A stretch of DNA of 64,000 nucleotides from Spongilla lacustris (Eukaryota > Porifera > Demospongiae > Spongillida > Spongillidae). Shown in pieces: positions 31,834 to 44,000 of this stretch (position 1 is the stretch's first letter; every line of letters starts with the position of its first letter). The stretch spans positions 4,089,550 to 4,153,549 of the forward strand of contig OX442431.1 of the NCBI GenBank assembly GCA_949361645.1, written 5' to 3'. The notes under the pieces were generated by a model. That model did not search any database. It saw nothing but the letters and a program-made list of their open reading frames with translations, and was not told where the DNA came from. The translations under genes were made by a program, and so were the position numbers.

Positions 31834-34800
31834 ATGGCCACTGAACCAGGCAAACGGAGTACCTTATTATGGCTAAATTCTATTCCATTGGAATGCGGAA
31901 TTATCGGCTCACTACAGTTCACGGCTCTACCACGCTTCTCGCACCATGTAAGACACTGCACGCAGATTCGTGCCATTAAGTACTCACATGAATCTGCCGA
32001 AACGTTGAAAGCATCTGAAGAAGTTGCTGTCGTATGCAAAAAGCAAGGAGAAAAATGCGTTCCCCTGGATGAGGTGATACTACGTACTTATACTTACACT
32101 ACGCTTTGGAATTAACACACACACGCACACACTCTCTCTCTCTCCCTCCCTCCTTCCCCCCTCCCTCCCTCCCTCTCTCACACACAGTTATTCTGTGTGG
32201 TCACACATTGCAAAAAACAAGTTGCATTTGTCAGACGAACTCGCATGGCTGTAAGTTTTCTCAGCTGAAAGCAATTGTACATGTAGCATACTTGTGATTA
32301 TTGAGTGCAATCTTACCTTCAAGCTACTTTGAAACCTTTGATGTAATCAGTGACATTGAAGTTCAAGATAGAATCAAACTATTAGAAATGATTAGAAAAT
32401 GTTCTTCTCATAAAGAATTAGGTGAGAAAATCCATTTGGAGCTCTTCATATAAATCTGACTTCCTTCTAGACCACCTTCGCAGGAGAGTATCTGTGGATA
32501 CCTTAAAATTTATATTATTTTTATATATTCAGAACGTTCCGCGACTTTCGCTGAAGATGCCTGTGATGAGTGGTGATGAGTATCCTCTGTGTGCTGTGTG
32601 TTTCAGTAGATAGTTGAGTTGTGTGTACATGTATGTATATGTGAACATGTATTTGACAAAATGTGGGAGTATGTATGCATGTATCAGAGGGATATGGTCT
32701 AAGTGCATGCATCTACATAGCATGTGTTTACTTGATTCTAAAAAAGATGGCCATCTCCAGAAGCTGAGAAAAAACAGAAGGTAAATGGGCAATGTGATGG
32801 CAAATGGTATATATATATATATTGTGGTGGTGTGTGGTCTAGGCATAGCTCATGAGACTGCATTGTATCATGTTTTAATCAACAGTCTTCAGAGGATGTG
32901 CATTTGTCATTCTTCAAATCTCATATGAGGGAGATACTTCAACTGCTCTCAGACTCAGGTACATGGGGTGTGTCATTTTGTGTTTAGCTCACAACATTTC
33001 TGCTCCCTCACTGACCCAGACCAGTGGATTAGTGTAGAGAATTTCAGAGTTCTGGACTTTCTCATTTCTGGTTCGACAGATGGGACAAATGTCTGTTCGA
33101 TGGTAGACCTTGCACTGTTGCAGTCAAATGCATCAGAAGCTGGCTACATTAAGGTGGCATTGAATGTTTTTAAGTTCTGTTATGACAGGACTTTTTCCAA
33201 TTATAGGACACCCAAATGTTTTCAATTGCTCAGTTGGAACATTGGCTACACGCTTCCCTTTCCATCAGCCCATTTGGGTCCAATGCTATCAAAAGTGGGA
33301 CCAGAGACAGGAAGTGCCCATGCTTCAGGAGTGATAGGAGTATTGGTCGAGTTGCTTCTAATGCACTTCTCAGTCCCATAAGGTTGGATCCACGTCAAAA
33401 GGTGTTTTTTTTTTGGTCATGTCCTAGCAAACTCTCAAATACGTGTAGATGTAGGACCATTCTGCTTCACAAAGTTAGCATGCAGACGCTTGCCAAGGTA
33501 ATGTGGAGCACACAGGTATCATCACAGTAGTTTACTGAGATATCCTGGGCTGTAGTGTGACGAGGGACTACACTGCAGCCATGTGTACATCCAGAACTGT
33601 CGGGGATCCAGCATATACCTGCTGGCACCACTGAGGTATGTGGTGGCCCCTCTTGTAGTGACCAACTAGCACATGTATGTGTGTGCAGGGCCGTGTACAT
33701 AGAGAAGTGCACTCACTGCCTTCTTGTACTGGGGGCAGTGGAGACTGCCATCACTGTGAACAACTGTGACAGCATCACCATTGTTGCTATGTGCAGAAGA
33801 CTGCATGTGAGGTCTGCAAGCTGAGGGGGCGTGGAGGGTTGTCAGACCATTAATGGTGCTCCCTTCTCCCCAGTTCTAGCTCCGTGTGCACGTTTCACGT
33901 CTTAACAGCGACTAGACCGGTCATCATTGCTGCCAGCCATCAAATTACCTTCGCTCCATATAATGCCCACTATCCAACCTTGGAGAGACATATTCAGCAG
34001 TGTGGATTGTTGTGCAGTGTTAACTATTGGAACCAACCATTGTGCTTAGCAACGGGTACAGTGGGTGGGGCCTCACAGTACATGAGGAATTTATTGGGTT
34101 GTTTTGTCTTAGGTGAAGATGAAACCAAGGTGTGGTGCATGCTACCTCCTGAAGACTTCAGGCCCTATGCAGTTCCCTTTAAGCTGGAAGGTGACACTAA
34201 GGTTGGTGTCTTGCAATTTGAGGTCATAGATCAACCCTATGTATAAAATAGGACTGATTAACTACTATTTTTTGGTTTGGCCAGATAGTTTGTTAGACCA
34301 GTACAGGTACATGTATTATACTTACTTGAGGTCCATATTAAACAGGGCAGCTGCATTATCCAAGTGTACCCACATGGATAGGTTTCAAAATTTTAATCTT
34401 CATTCATGGTTCCCGTTCATATAAAGCATGTTGAAAGCACTCAGTTTTATTAAGGTGTTGGAGAATAGCATGAAATAAATTTGATCTTTAACCTTTAATC
34501 CCCCATCGTCCTATGCGTAGGATTATCATCCTATGCATAGGACGCAAGTAAAAATTAATTTTTAGCAAACTCACATGAGCAGAGAACAAACCAAAAGGTT
34601 ATCAATTCAGAAAATACTTCCTTGTAATTCTTCAAAGATTGTCAAATTTTGGTAAATTGCAAAGCAACTTCAAGTAATGTTGGAAAGACATGTTAAAAGA
34701 AGGGGGTAGTAAGACAGGTCTTTTGCACTAAGGAAATAAAAATATATACATTGTAGATTTGGAATTTGCTAGCTCCACAAGCGTTTGAACGATAGATATT

Positions 34801-35746
34801 TGTCAGTCGCATGTTGCTGGAATAGCAAAGTGAATGGATAAAATCTTGAAACATACAGTGCGTTTTTGGTAAAAAATGTAGAGTTACATGTAGAACACTG
34901 CCATAGAATGTATTACTATTAGTAGCACACACATCATGCTTCGAAAAAAGTTATACTTGTCGTACTTGTTCTGTGACAATTAAATTCTCCACATAATTTA
35001 AGAACCGCATCCGTTTTATTGCATCATGTAACCAGGTGTGATTTTAAAAATAGATTGACAATTGGTGATAGGCACATCAAACAACAGTAGATAAATGGAT
35101 GCTAAAACTTGCATTTCTATTTGTAATGTTGTTGTTAACTTGCACATGCAGGTAATCATTAGCTAGTACTGTTGTGGCTTTCTGATGATACATGTAAATG
35201 TACTTGTTGCAGTTACCTTATATTTCTAGCCACTAAGCTCAAACTGTCCTTATTTAGGGACCTCCCTCCTAAACAAGGACAATACACATGACCGGACGTT
35301 CCAATATCCATGTGACTTGTGTGATGTGCATTGCATACTGTGTTTTGGCCTACACACATATTGTTTGTATTTGTCTGCTATAACTCTAGGAGAATCCATG
35401 CCCTATACCTCCAGAGTATTCAGATGCCTTGGCACGAAGGAGAGAGTGAGTGATGATGTGATGAGGGGAGGGTACACTTGGGCATATTTGTGTCCTCAGG
35501 AGAACGGCAGACTGGTACAAGACGATAGAAAAGGCACACCTCTCTGAAGAGCAAGTGCAAAAATTGAAAGCCAATGTGAAAATAAGATTTCAAGTGGGTG
35601 CAGTTGTGTGGTTTTATAAAGTCATGTATTTGAATGGATACCAATAACTAAACTAGGAATGGCTTGATATCACTGGTCACAGCAAGGAGATATCTGACTT
35701 GGAATCCAGCAAACATGCCACTACAAGAGTAAAGCCCTCCAAATGA
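31834..35746 (+). CDS. TBCCD1: TBCC domain-containing protein 1 (TBCCD1)
   Basis: A protein with a tubulin-cofactor-C-like domain; in vertebrates it acts at the centrosome and in cilium and Golgi positioning. About 16 exons, including 31834-32073, 32188-32250, 32324-32421, 32471-32579, 32747-32780, 32886-32958, 33020-33153 and 33207 onward, then others to 35746. Matches to human are HIAKNKLHLSDELAWLYFE, VSVDTLKFILFLYIQ, DEWPSPE, the TBCC core VYIEKC then LHVR, CTFHVLTATRPVI, ITFAPYNAHYPTLE, PFKLEGDT, IPPEYSDAL and EWLDITGHS. The stop is TGA at 35744 with AATAAA just after. Phases agree from exon 2 to 8, but the exon 1/exon 2 junction does not fit a GT donor in phase, so a small exon or a sequence difference is missing there. 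It converges with the NHR gene. Confidence 0.92.
32105..32187. repeat. CA / CT / CCT microsatellite at TBCCD1 exon 2 acceptor
   Basis: (CA)n, (CT)n and CCCT runs form the whole polypyrimidine tract in front of the exon 2 acceptor at 32187. Confidence 0.7.
34494..35130. repeat. Dispersed repeat, copy A (TBCCD1 intron)
   Basis: Starts TAACCTTTAATC, then the nested palindromes CCTATGCGTAGG and CCTATGCATAGG. It aligns over about 640 bp with 53553-54262, with scattered substitutions and indels. No ORF. It lies in the intron before TBCCD1 exon GAGAATCCATGCCC at 35390. Confidence 0.8.
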
Positions 35747-35923
35747 CATAATAAAACAAACTGTGTATGTATGGTTATGAAACTTGTGAGAAATGTGAAG
35801 AAATAATCACAACATGTACACATCTGTACAAGCAACTTGTTGTTTTAACACCAGTATGTATGACACACACACACACAAACATATACACACAAACAATACA
35901 AATGAATCTACAGTGCATGTAGC

Positions 35924-36355
35924 TCAACCAGTTACATCTGTATCTGAATCTTCACTACAGCTCATCAATTCATCTGCAAACCATTAAACTAAAGTTATTA
36001 ACAGTAATGAAACCAAACACACTCACCATATACAAACTCTGACTTGATTTTCTTAGCCAGTCCATATATGTCAGCAAAACCCCAGAGTGGCCTATCTACA
36101 GGTATGCCTGCCCATCCTGCTCCCTGGTCTTGTCCATCAATGTAGTAGTGAAGTTCACCATCTTTATTAATGCAGCATCCTATTGATTGGCCGATGTTAA
36201 CAGACTCAAGATTGAAGTCTACCCTCCTCTCCTGACCCCCATGGTGCACTGTGCTTGCAGATAATATCCAATAATCTTCACTTTTGTACAAGTCTAGTGC
36301 CCCACTGGGAACAGGGCTGTCATCTGGACATAATAATGTGAAACCTAGTCGCTGT

Positions 36356-36425
<70 letters not shown>

Positions 36426-37199
36426 ACAGTGAGCAAATATTAACACATCAATTTGCTCTGGAGTACAGTAGTACATATATATGTAATTATCATCGCATCC
36501 AATGTATTACAAGTATAACATTCAGCTGCCTCATATAACATTCAAATTTTTTGACAGTAAGACCTCTAGAGGACTCATGAGTACATCATTTGGAGGGATG
36601 ACATTCACTTTCCCTCTGGCATAATCACTGCAGTATCACACACGGATTAACCCCCATCCAACAAGCATATCTTAACTGGTTCGATCCAAAAGCCCCTAAT
36701 CAATACTAAAGCACTGGATCGAAATTCAGGAGAGTAGGACCTTTGTTGGATCATAATCTTCCCTGTGTTTGGGCACCATGATAACGTTTAAAAAAAAAAA
36801 AGCACAGGTCAGATCGAACAACAGGCTGCGTACTCTGTCTGAAAAATTACACTATATATCAACAATATAATATATACTTAACATTCAAACTATGCAGAAA
36901 CATTGCTCAGTTAGCCCTAAAAAACCGACAAAAACTATACGCGCGTACCCCAAAATATTAGTACACTGAAGTGCTTTAATTAGAACAAAGAGCCACTAGC
37001 AGTAACTTACAATAGAGCCCGCCCATCCTCCACCTTTGTCTTGAAGTTTAACTTGAAACATACTGCCAATAGGAATGGGCTGCTCGGTAAAAACAACAGC
37101 TTTATTGTAACTTTCCACTCGTTGAGCGACAGTATCATCATCACTGAGACGAATATTCTGTCCGTGCTTACGATGGAAAGCTCCTACTCGGCCAGCCAT
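35924..37199 (-). CDS. Single neuralized homology repeat (NHR) protein
   Basis: Three exons (37199-37011, 36351-36027, 35973-35924), all in phase, give 187 codons plus TGA. The NHR domain fills almost the whole protein: FHRKHGQNIRLS, AVVFTEQPIPIGSMFQVKL, GGWAGSIRLGFT, PSGALDLYKSEDYWI, VNIGQSIGCCINKDGELHYY and PLWGFADIYGLAKKIK. The tail is short and acidic (CSEDSDTDV). I see no RING or SOCS box, so it differs from NEURL1 and NEURL2, and NEURL4 has several repeats. NHR domains bind proteins such as Notch ligands or adaptors; the partner here is unknown. A (CA)n tract of about 68 bp forms the intron 1 acceptor. It lies 173 bp downstream of RANBP1 on the same strand. Confidence 0.85.
36357..36424. 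repeat. (TG)n dinucleotide repeat in NHR gene intron 1
   Basis: About 34 TG units on the plus strand, ending within 5 bp of the acceptor AG of exon 2 on the minus strand, so it replaces the normal pyrimidine tract with CA repeats. Confidence 0.95.
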
Positions 37200-37372
37200 T
37201 CTGTACTTCACAAAACATCAACGCTATGCCTCACAACCTTTGTCTTAGCATTTTCTCATGTATCATCCACGCCTACAGCCTGATCCAATTGTGCGTTTTT
37301 CCATTTTCAAAAGAACGAACACACAACACCAAACCAACCAACCACGTAATTAGTCTAACGATGCAATAAAGT

Positions 37373-40300
37373 CTACTCCTTATGTGCTACATCTGCATCT
37401 GTAGTCTTTTCGTCTTCTTTGCCCTCTGTAACTTCTTTCGTTTGCTTGTTTGATTCTGTGTTGTCATCTGCTTGCTTTGTTTCCTTGTCTTCAGTCTCCC
37501 CACTTTGTTTCTCTTTGTTGTCCACTTCAAGGTTAGCCATCTTGTCAACAAGTTCACTGCTATCATCAGAGGCTGACAAAGTGTTTTGACATTGCTCAAA
37601 ATGTTCTTTGAACTTCTGGGCATCTAAGCATACACAGAAAATGAATCATTGTATGACATGCTAATTACAACGGTCAGGTGGAGATAAATATAAACATGCA
37701 TGCATGCACACACATCCCCCTCAAAAGGGGATTCACATTAGTATTAAGGTGATGCCCTTCTGAATGGTGGTTGATGCTACTACCCCAGAATAGAGGGTCT
37801 GGGTACCTGTACATTGCTGGCAGATACAACATGCCACAAAGTTTATTCACATTCACAATGATATTGCAGGCCATTAGGTGTAGGCAAACACAATTGTGTG
37901 CTTTTGTGGTGTGGACTTCATTTGCAAGCTCATACATTAATTGTGAAACTGAATGTGTACTCCGGATGTGACATCACTGACTAGCGCTCATTTGTACGTT
38001 ATGAAGAAGTCTGATGCCTCTGCCATTTGTATTGTGGCACTGCTGTTCCATGCGCCTTTGTACACGCAAGGAACAAGTGCTGGCACATCTGGAGTACACA
38101 GAATAAGATTCTTTAAGTTGTCTAGTGGTCCTGCAAATTCATTTTAAACAATCCCCCCTCCATTCTTCAAACTCCTTCCACACCATTTGCAAAATTCTTA
38201 CAACCTTACAGGAATAGCCATCATAGCTTATATCTGTAGTGGCAGCTTAGGAGTACAACTGTTTAGGCAATCTGAACTGAATACATGTACTTAAAACTGT
38301 TTAACCCTTTCATGGGACAATGTATAAAATGGTTTCAACTATAGACAGAACACGATGTTCTTGCTCATCACAACCTACAGCCCATGCAGCACAGAAATAC
38401 ATAGTTACACCAACTAAACTTAGTCTGGGTACCAGACATTTAACTAACTACATAACTCTACATACATCTATCGGTGCCAAAAATCAAAATGTTGGCACCA
38501 TATTAACAGTATAAACATTGGAATTAGAACTGTGTAATCACAACCTTTGCTATGGCAGCATTTAGAACTATGTTACATGTAAGTGCTATGACCAGACCAG
38601 CTGCCAACGTAGGAGAGATCAGAGGGTTGGATGAAGGGGAGAAAAGTCCCTGCTGCCGTGGAAAAACGCATGTGTCATTGGAGAGAACAAATGGGGCATG
38701 CTACCACTGAAAAGGCCTGTCTGAAACATTTGGGCCCTCTTGGATGTGGCTGCATATAACATAGTTGGACATTTCACTGCCCATTTACAATAACAAGCTA
38801 GGTACAACTAGAATTATTCACATTCCACTGATCAACGTATGCAGAGTCACCAGACCCTTTATTACCTAAACCCAGCTAATTCAAACTCACAGAGTCTGCT
38901 ACCCAGATTATACTAAACCAGATCTATGGAAGTTACATAATTCCTGATGGCTGTATTTTGGCAACTCAGTTCAGCTATTAAACCCAGCAGTGAATAGGCC
39001 CGGGGTGTTAGAGGGTAGAGCATTTGAAAACAGATGGTGATCAGGTGGATAAGTTACACATACATAAGAAATTGAATACGGCCCAGCCACCTGACTTTGT
39101 TGCCTCTTGCAGTACACATAAAAAGATGTAATAACATAAATGCATACACTGAAATCAAGGGATCTATGTGATTTAGGGCCCTAGGCTGTAGCATCCAGAG
39201 TGCGCTACTAAGGTTCTGAACCACATGGATTTCAATGTTTTAACTAAATTAGACTATCTGTAGCAACATGTACATAGAAACCAAGAAACGCATGGCACGT
39301 ACTCTACTACCGTAGAATGGTTTGCACCCAACAGCAGTGAAAATACTGTAGTGTATTGAATCTCGCAATCGGGTTGGTCAAAGGCACTCACCACATGGTG
39401 TGACTTACTTTCAGCATTTTTGAACTTGATGGCCAGCTGCTCCACCTTGGGCTGCTCATCAGCAAAATCTGCCTGCACAGTCCACACCCACGCCTTGTCA
39501 CTCCCAGCATTAGGCAAGAGGGTCATCTCCTTGGTAACTAAATTAATATAAACAAATAAAAAACCTCACACCATCAAGGTAGCAGACACTTGTGTGTATA
39601 AAACACAATTCGATTTAAACTTACGAAAATGGTTAGCACAAACTTTGTGGGTCTTGTCTCTCCTCATGAGGAGCCTGACATGCTTTCTCTTTGTATGACG
39701 CAGAAATTTCACTTCACCAGTTCCTCTTTCTTTCCACTCTGGAGGTTCTGCCTTTGTGTCAAATCGAAATAATTTTGCCCTTCTGCCAACGACAAATAAA
39801 AGAATGATCGCAATAAATATAAAACAAAAACTGTATTCAAAGCAATATGGTACTAAATACAAAGTGTTATTAATTCAGTGATGATTAAGTACATGTACAA
39901 TGTGAGATCAACCACACAGCTACTATTTATTAATAACATCAGTGAGCACTAAATGATTACATCATTAACACTTATAACTATGTGCCTTGAATAGGGCAAT
40001 GGTTTTACTTTTGTGTAGCAGTACTGGTGATAAGCCATTGATGCTTTATCGGCTGGCTGTCAAAAATTCTATAATTCAAGCCATGAATATTTTACAGCAC
40101 TACAGATGTTCCACAGCCCCATATCTACTACACAGCCCCATACCTACTACAGATGATCTACAGCCCCATACCTACTACAGATGATCTACAGCCCCAAACA
40201 TACCACAGATGATCTACAGCCCCATACCTACTACAGATGATCTATAGCCCCATACCTACTACAGATGATCTACAGCCCCAAACATACCACAGATGATCTA

Positions 40301-40942
40301 CAGCCCCATACCTGCAACTGAGATCTACAGCCAAAGTGAAGCAACACCTGCCAAATCTGCAATACAGCTTTGCTGGTGTAAAGATGGTGTGCATTTACTT
40401 ATAGCAGCAGCTGCTAATAACTGCAACCCCAATACAACTATACAACAGGTTATGCATTGTGCCAATACAGCACTAAAGAGTACCACCCCATACATTTGCA
40501 GTTGCATGTAGCAGTTGCGTTATGCTAGGAGTTTTGTGTGATGCATGCATCCACGTCAGACATTTAGGTCTACCGAGTACAGCAATGACAGGACCTGCAT
40601 ATGGCACCTCCCCAGGCCCACTTGGCCACCCGCTGCTAAGCGTACGGGCTAGTTCCCCACAGCAAAAAAAAAAAACAACAAAGGGGTGTAACCGTCGAGA
40701 GTGGCAATACATAAACAAGCCTATATACACACGACTGAACAGTGTAGCATAGAGCCTACAGTGTGACCCACTTACATCTTAAAGACTTCTTCCTCGTTCT
40801 CTTCCGTGGGTTTGTACTCAATAGCTGGAAGCTGCACAATCGGCTCGAAGTGTACATCAGGACTCTCTACCTCTTCTTCCTACTTGGATGAAAGCATTAA
40901 TAATGTCTTGAGCCGATGTTGCCTAACCTTTTCACTAGACAT
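37373..40942 (-). CDS. RANBP1: Ran-binding protein 1 (RANBP1)
   Basis: A cytosolic cofactor that stimulates RanGTP hydrolysis with RanGAP and releases RanGTP from transport receptors. Five exons (40942-40928, 40879-40776, 39782-39625, 39537-39409, 37623-37373) in consistent phase give 218 codons, against 201 in human. The Ran-binding domain is complete: [82 protein letters not shown] and AIKFKNAE. The C-terminal tail is rich in K, E, D and T and longer than in human. Exon 1 codes for only five residues. It shares a 99-bp divergent promoter with FKBP6. Confidence 0.96.
40130..40315. repeat. Minisatellite in RANBP1 intron 2, about 27-bp unit
   Basis: Repeats of ACAGATGATCTACAGCCCCA alternating with TACCTACT or AACATACC, about seven copies. 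Confidence 0.9.
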
Positions 40943-41041
40943 GGTAACTTCCCTCCAAAACTTGATTTTACTCGTACTCTGCCAAATGGACACGTGGGCA
41001 ATCACGCGACATACTTTGCCCCCCGCGCGCGAGTTGCTGTT
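40943..41041. promoter_or_regulatory. Bidirectional promoter RANBP1 / FKBP6
   Basis: Only 99 bp lie between the two divergent ATGs. The interval has a CACGTG E-box at 40991-40996 and a CpG-rich GCCCCCCGCGCGCGAG block at about 41020, and no TATA box. That fits a CpG-type divergent promoter; both 5' UTRs must lie in or beyond it. Confidence 0.65.
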
Positions 41042-44000
41042 ATGGAATGCATAGACGCTTTCGGTTCATACGACGATTCTCAGATGTACGAGTTAGCATG
41101 CACGAGAATGCTTCTCTTGAGGAGTATTTCACCGTGTTCTTTTATGCAGCTGCGTTACTCTTAAGGACGGCATTGACTTGCGGTCCTTAGCTAGAGATCA
41201 GGAAGTAGAATTTGAAGTCGACGATTCCGCTGCCCCATCGATAGACGACCGTCCATTTAATCGTGAAGATGTTTACAAGAATACTAACTATAAGTGCACT
41301 ATAACGGATGACGACCAGCTGGTGCGTTTGGGCTCTGATTAATTGAATTAAGCAGTGCCATTGGAAATACTAGTAGCGACTTAAAATAATACTAGTAGCC
41401 TTCCATTCTGTCACTGGTACCCTGTCGCTATAAATATTTTGTGTGCTTGCATGCAGTCTCCGTTTGAGCAGCTGCGCCGTGAAATGCAAGATATTTCAGG
41501 TGACGGCGGGGTGCTGAAGAAGGTGGTCACGCAAGGGGTTGGCGCTGAAGTTCCCGAGGGTGCAATCGTAAGAGTTCACTACAACGGATATCTGGAATAT
41601 TCGGACGAGCCTTATGATTCTAGCAGGCTTCGCGATAAACAGCAACGATTCAGACTTGGCGAAGGTAGGCATATTGTATACATCAGCGGGCTTTTTGTAA
41701 CAACAGTAGGGGGCTTATTGACCATTTGTACAGGTTTATTTATCATTTGTGTACAGCAGGGGGCTTATTGACCATTTATGTACAGTAGAGGGCTTATTGA
41801 CCATTTGTATACAGCAGAGAGCTTATTGACCATTTGTATACCCATTTGTACACAGCTGGGGGGCTTATTGACCATTTGTATACCCATTTGTACACAGCTG
41901 GGGGGCTTATTGACCATTTGTACAGCTGGGGGCTTATTGACCATTTGTGTACAGTAGAGGGCTTATTGGCCATTTGTGCACAGCTGGGGGATTATTGACC
42001 ATTTGTGTACAGTAGAGGGCTTATTGACCATTTGTATGCAGCAGAGGGATTATTGACCATTTGTGTACAGTAGAGGGCTTATTGACCGTTTGTGTGCACC
42101 ATTTGTTGTCAGGTGGAGTGCTACCTGGTTGGGAGGTCGCAGTGAAGAGCATGAAAAAAAGTGAGAAGGCGGAGTTTCTGTTGAGCCCAAAGTATGCCTT
42201 TGGTCGTATGGGCTGTCCACCCAGAATACCTCCTGATGCTTCAAGTTAGACAGCCTATGATGTGTCCTTTTTAGAATGTCTTTAAATCTTTCTTTTTAAC
42301 AGTTCTCTTTGAAATAGAGCTGGTTTCTTTTATTGACCCTAAGTCCAGTGATGATAATGATGAGTTGCCTCCTGACCAGAGGAAGGAGACTTCATTCACA
42401 GATCTCCTCACAAAGGCCAGTGCTATGAAAGAGGTCAGCACTAAAACATTGATATAGTACATGTACTGACATGTACCTTTTGCAATGTGTTAATAATGTG
42501 GGTGAGTGCTAATTACAGGATGGTAATGCATATTACGAAGCTGGAATGTTAAATGATGCAGCTATGAAATACAAAAAAGTGAGCATATGTCACAGTAGCC
42601 TTGTGTGCTTGTGTCCTGAAGGTGTAGGTGATGGTGTGCATGTGTAGGTAAGAGTGTGCATGTGTAGGTAAGAGTGTGCATGTGTAGGTAAGAGTGTGCA
42701 TGTGTAGGTAAGAGTGCATGTGTAAGTAAGAGTGTGCATGTGTAGGTGATGAGTATGCGTTTAGATCCACTTTAACGGAGCTTTCAGGCACCTTTTGTTA
42801 GTCATAAAATCAGGAAGAATAGACAATGAGCATTCTTTACCAGAAGATCCACTTCAAGAGATGAGCTGGTCCAGGGTTTTGTGCGCTTTGGGTTTAGCAA
42901 ATTGAGAGCAGGTATGATGATGGTACATGAACACATCAATATAATCAATTTTTCACGAGGGTTATCCCATGGATGTATGTATGTCTGGGTATGAGTACCA
43001 TTAGTCTGACCTAACTCCACGGAAAATGAATAACACAACGGATGAAAATTGCTCCATTCCTGTCAAACTTGAAGCAATGGGCTAACATAAGTACTATGCA
43101 AATAGCTATATCTAATTGTGGCACACTCTGATATTGCATGCCACCTCCATAAAGCAAAATTAATCATAAGTGCTCTTACTAACTAAAAGGTAAGCTCATT
43201 GTCATACTAGTATAAATCTTTTATTGCGGTCACAAACTGGTATTTCACCATGGTGTTGAACCACTCAAGCCTGCCTCTTCATGACAATACACTGTATGAT
43301 AGCCAAAACACAGGGATGAAATAATGCACTCATTCAGGTAAGTGCCAAAGGTCTTTGGAGCTTTATGAATCGCTTCTCCCTTTTTGACATCAATTGCACT
43401 CAAACTGTATGCATTTTAATTATGGCGACACTCTATAAAAGGTGTGCAGATATTGTTTTGTGTTCATCACTAGTTGTGGTAAGTTTGTCATTGTGCTGTG
43501 CAATACTGCCCAGGTCTGTACATGGCACACCATTGCTTGTTATTGCGTCAGTGGTCTACACTACAGTACCAAGTAGTGTCGTGCCTTCCCTGCAGGCACT
43601 ACGTAAGCTGGAGGATATCAGGCTGAAGGATGAGGCAGAAGAGGACCAGTGGAAGGCCATCCTTCTCAAGCTGTACCTCAACTTGGCACTGTGCAGCCAC
43701 AAGCAGAGGAAGCCAAAGTTGGTCATCACCAACTGCAGGAAGGCTTTGGAGTTTGATCCGAGCAATGTGAAGGCTTTCTTCAGACTAGGACAGGTGATTA
43801 AATCTTTACCTTTTTGGACCCGACTTAGTACCGTTGACCTATCATCCTTTTGCATCTTATATCCCTTTCCGTAGGTTTAGGCGAGTGCATATACACTACT
43901 TACCTTTTGGCATATGTATGTGTATGTATGTATGCAATCAAATCAAATAATTGTGTGGTCGAGCTTCATGTGTCATTTGCATCACATATTGGTATGTGGT

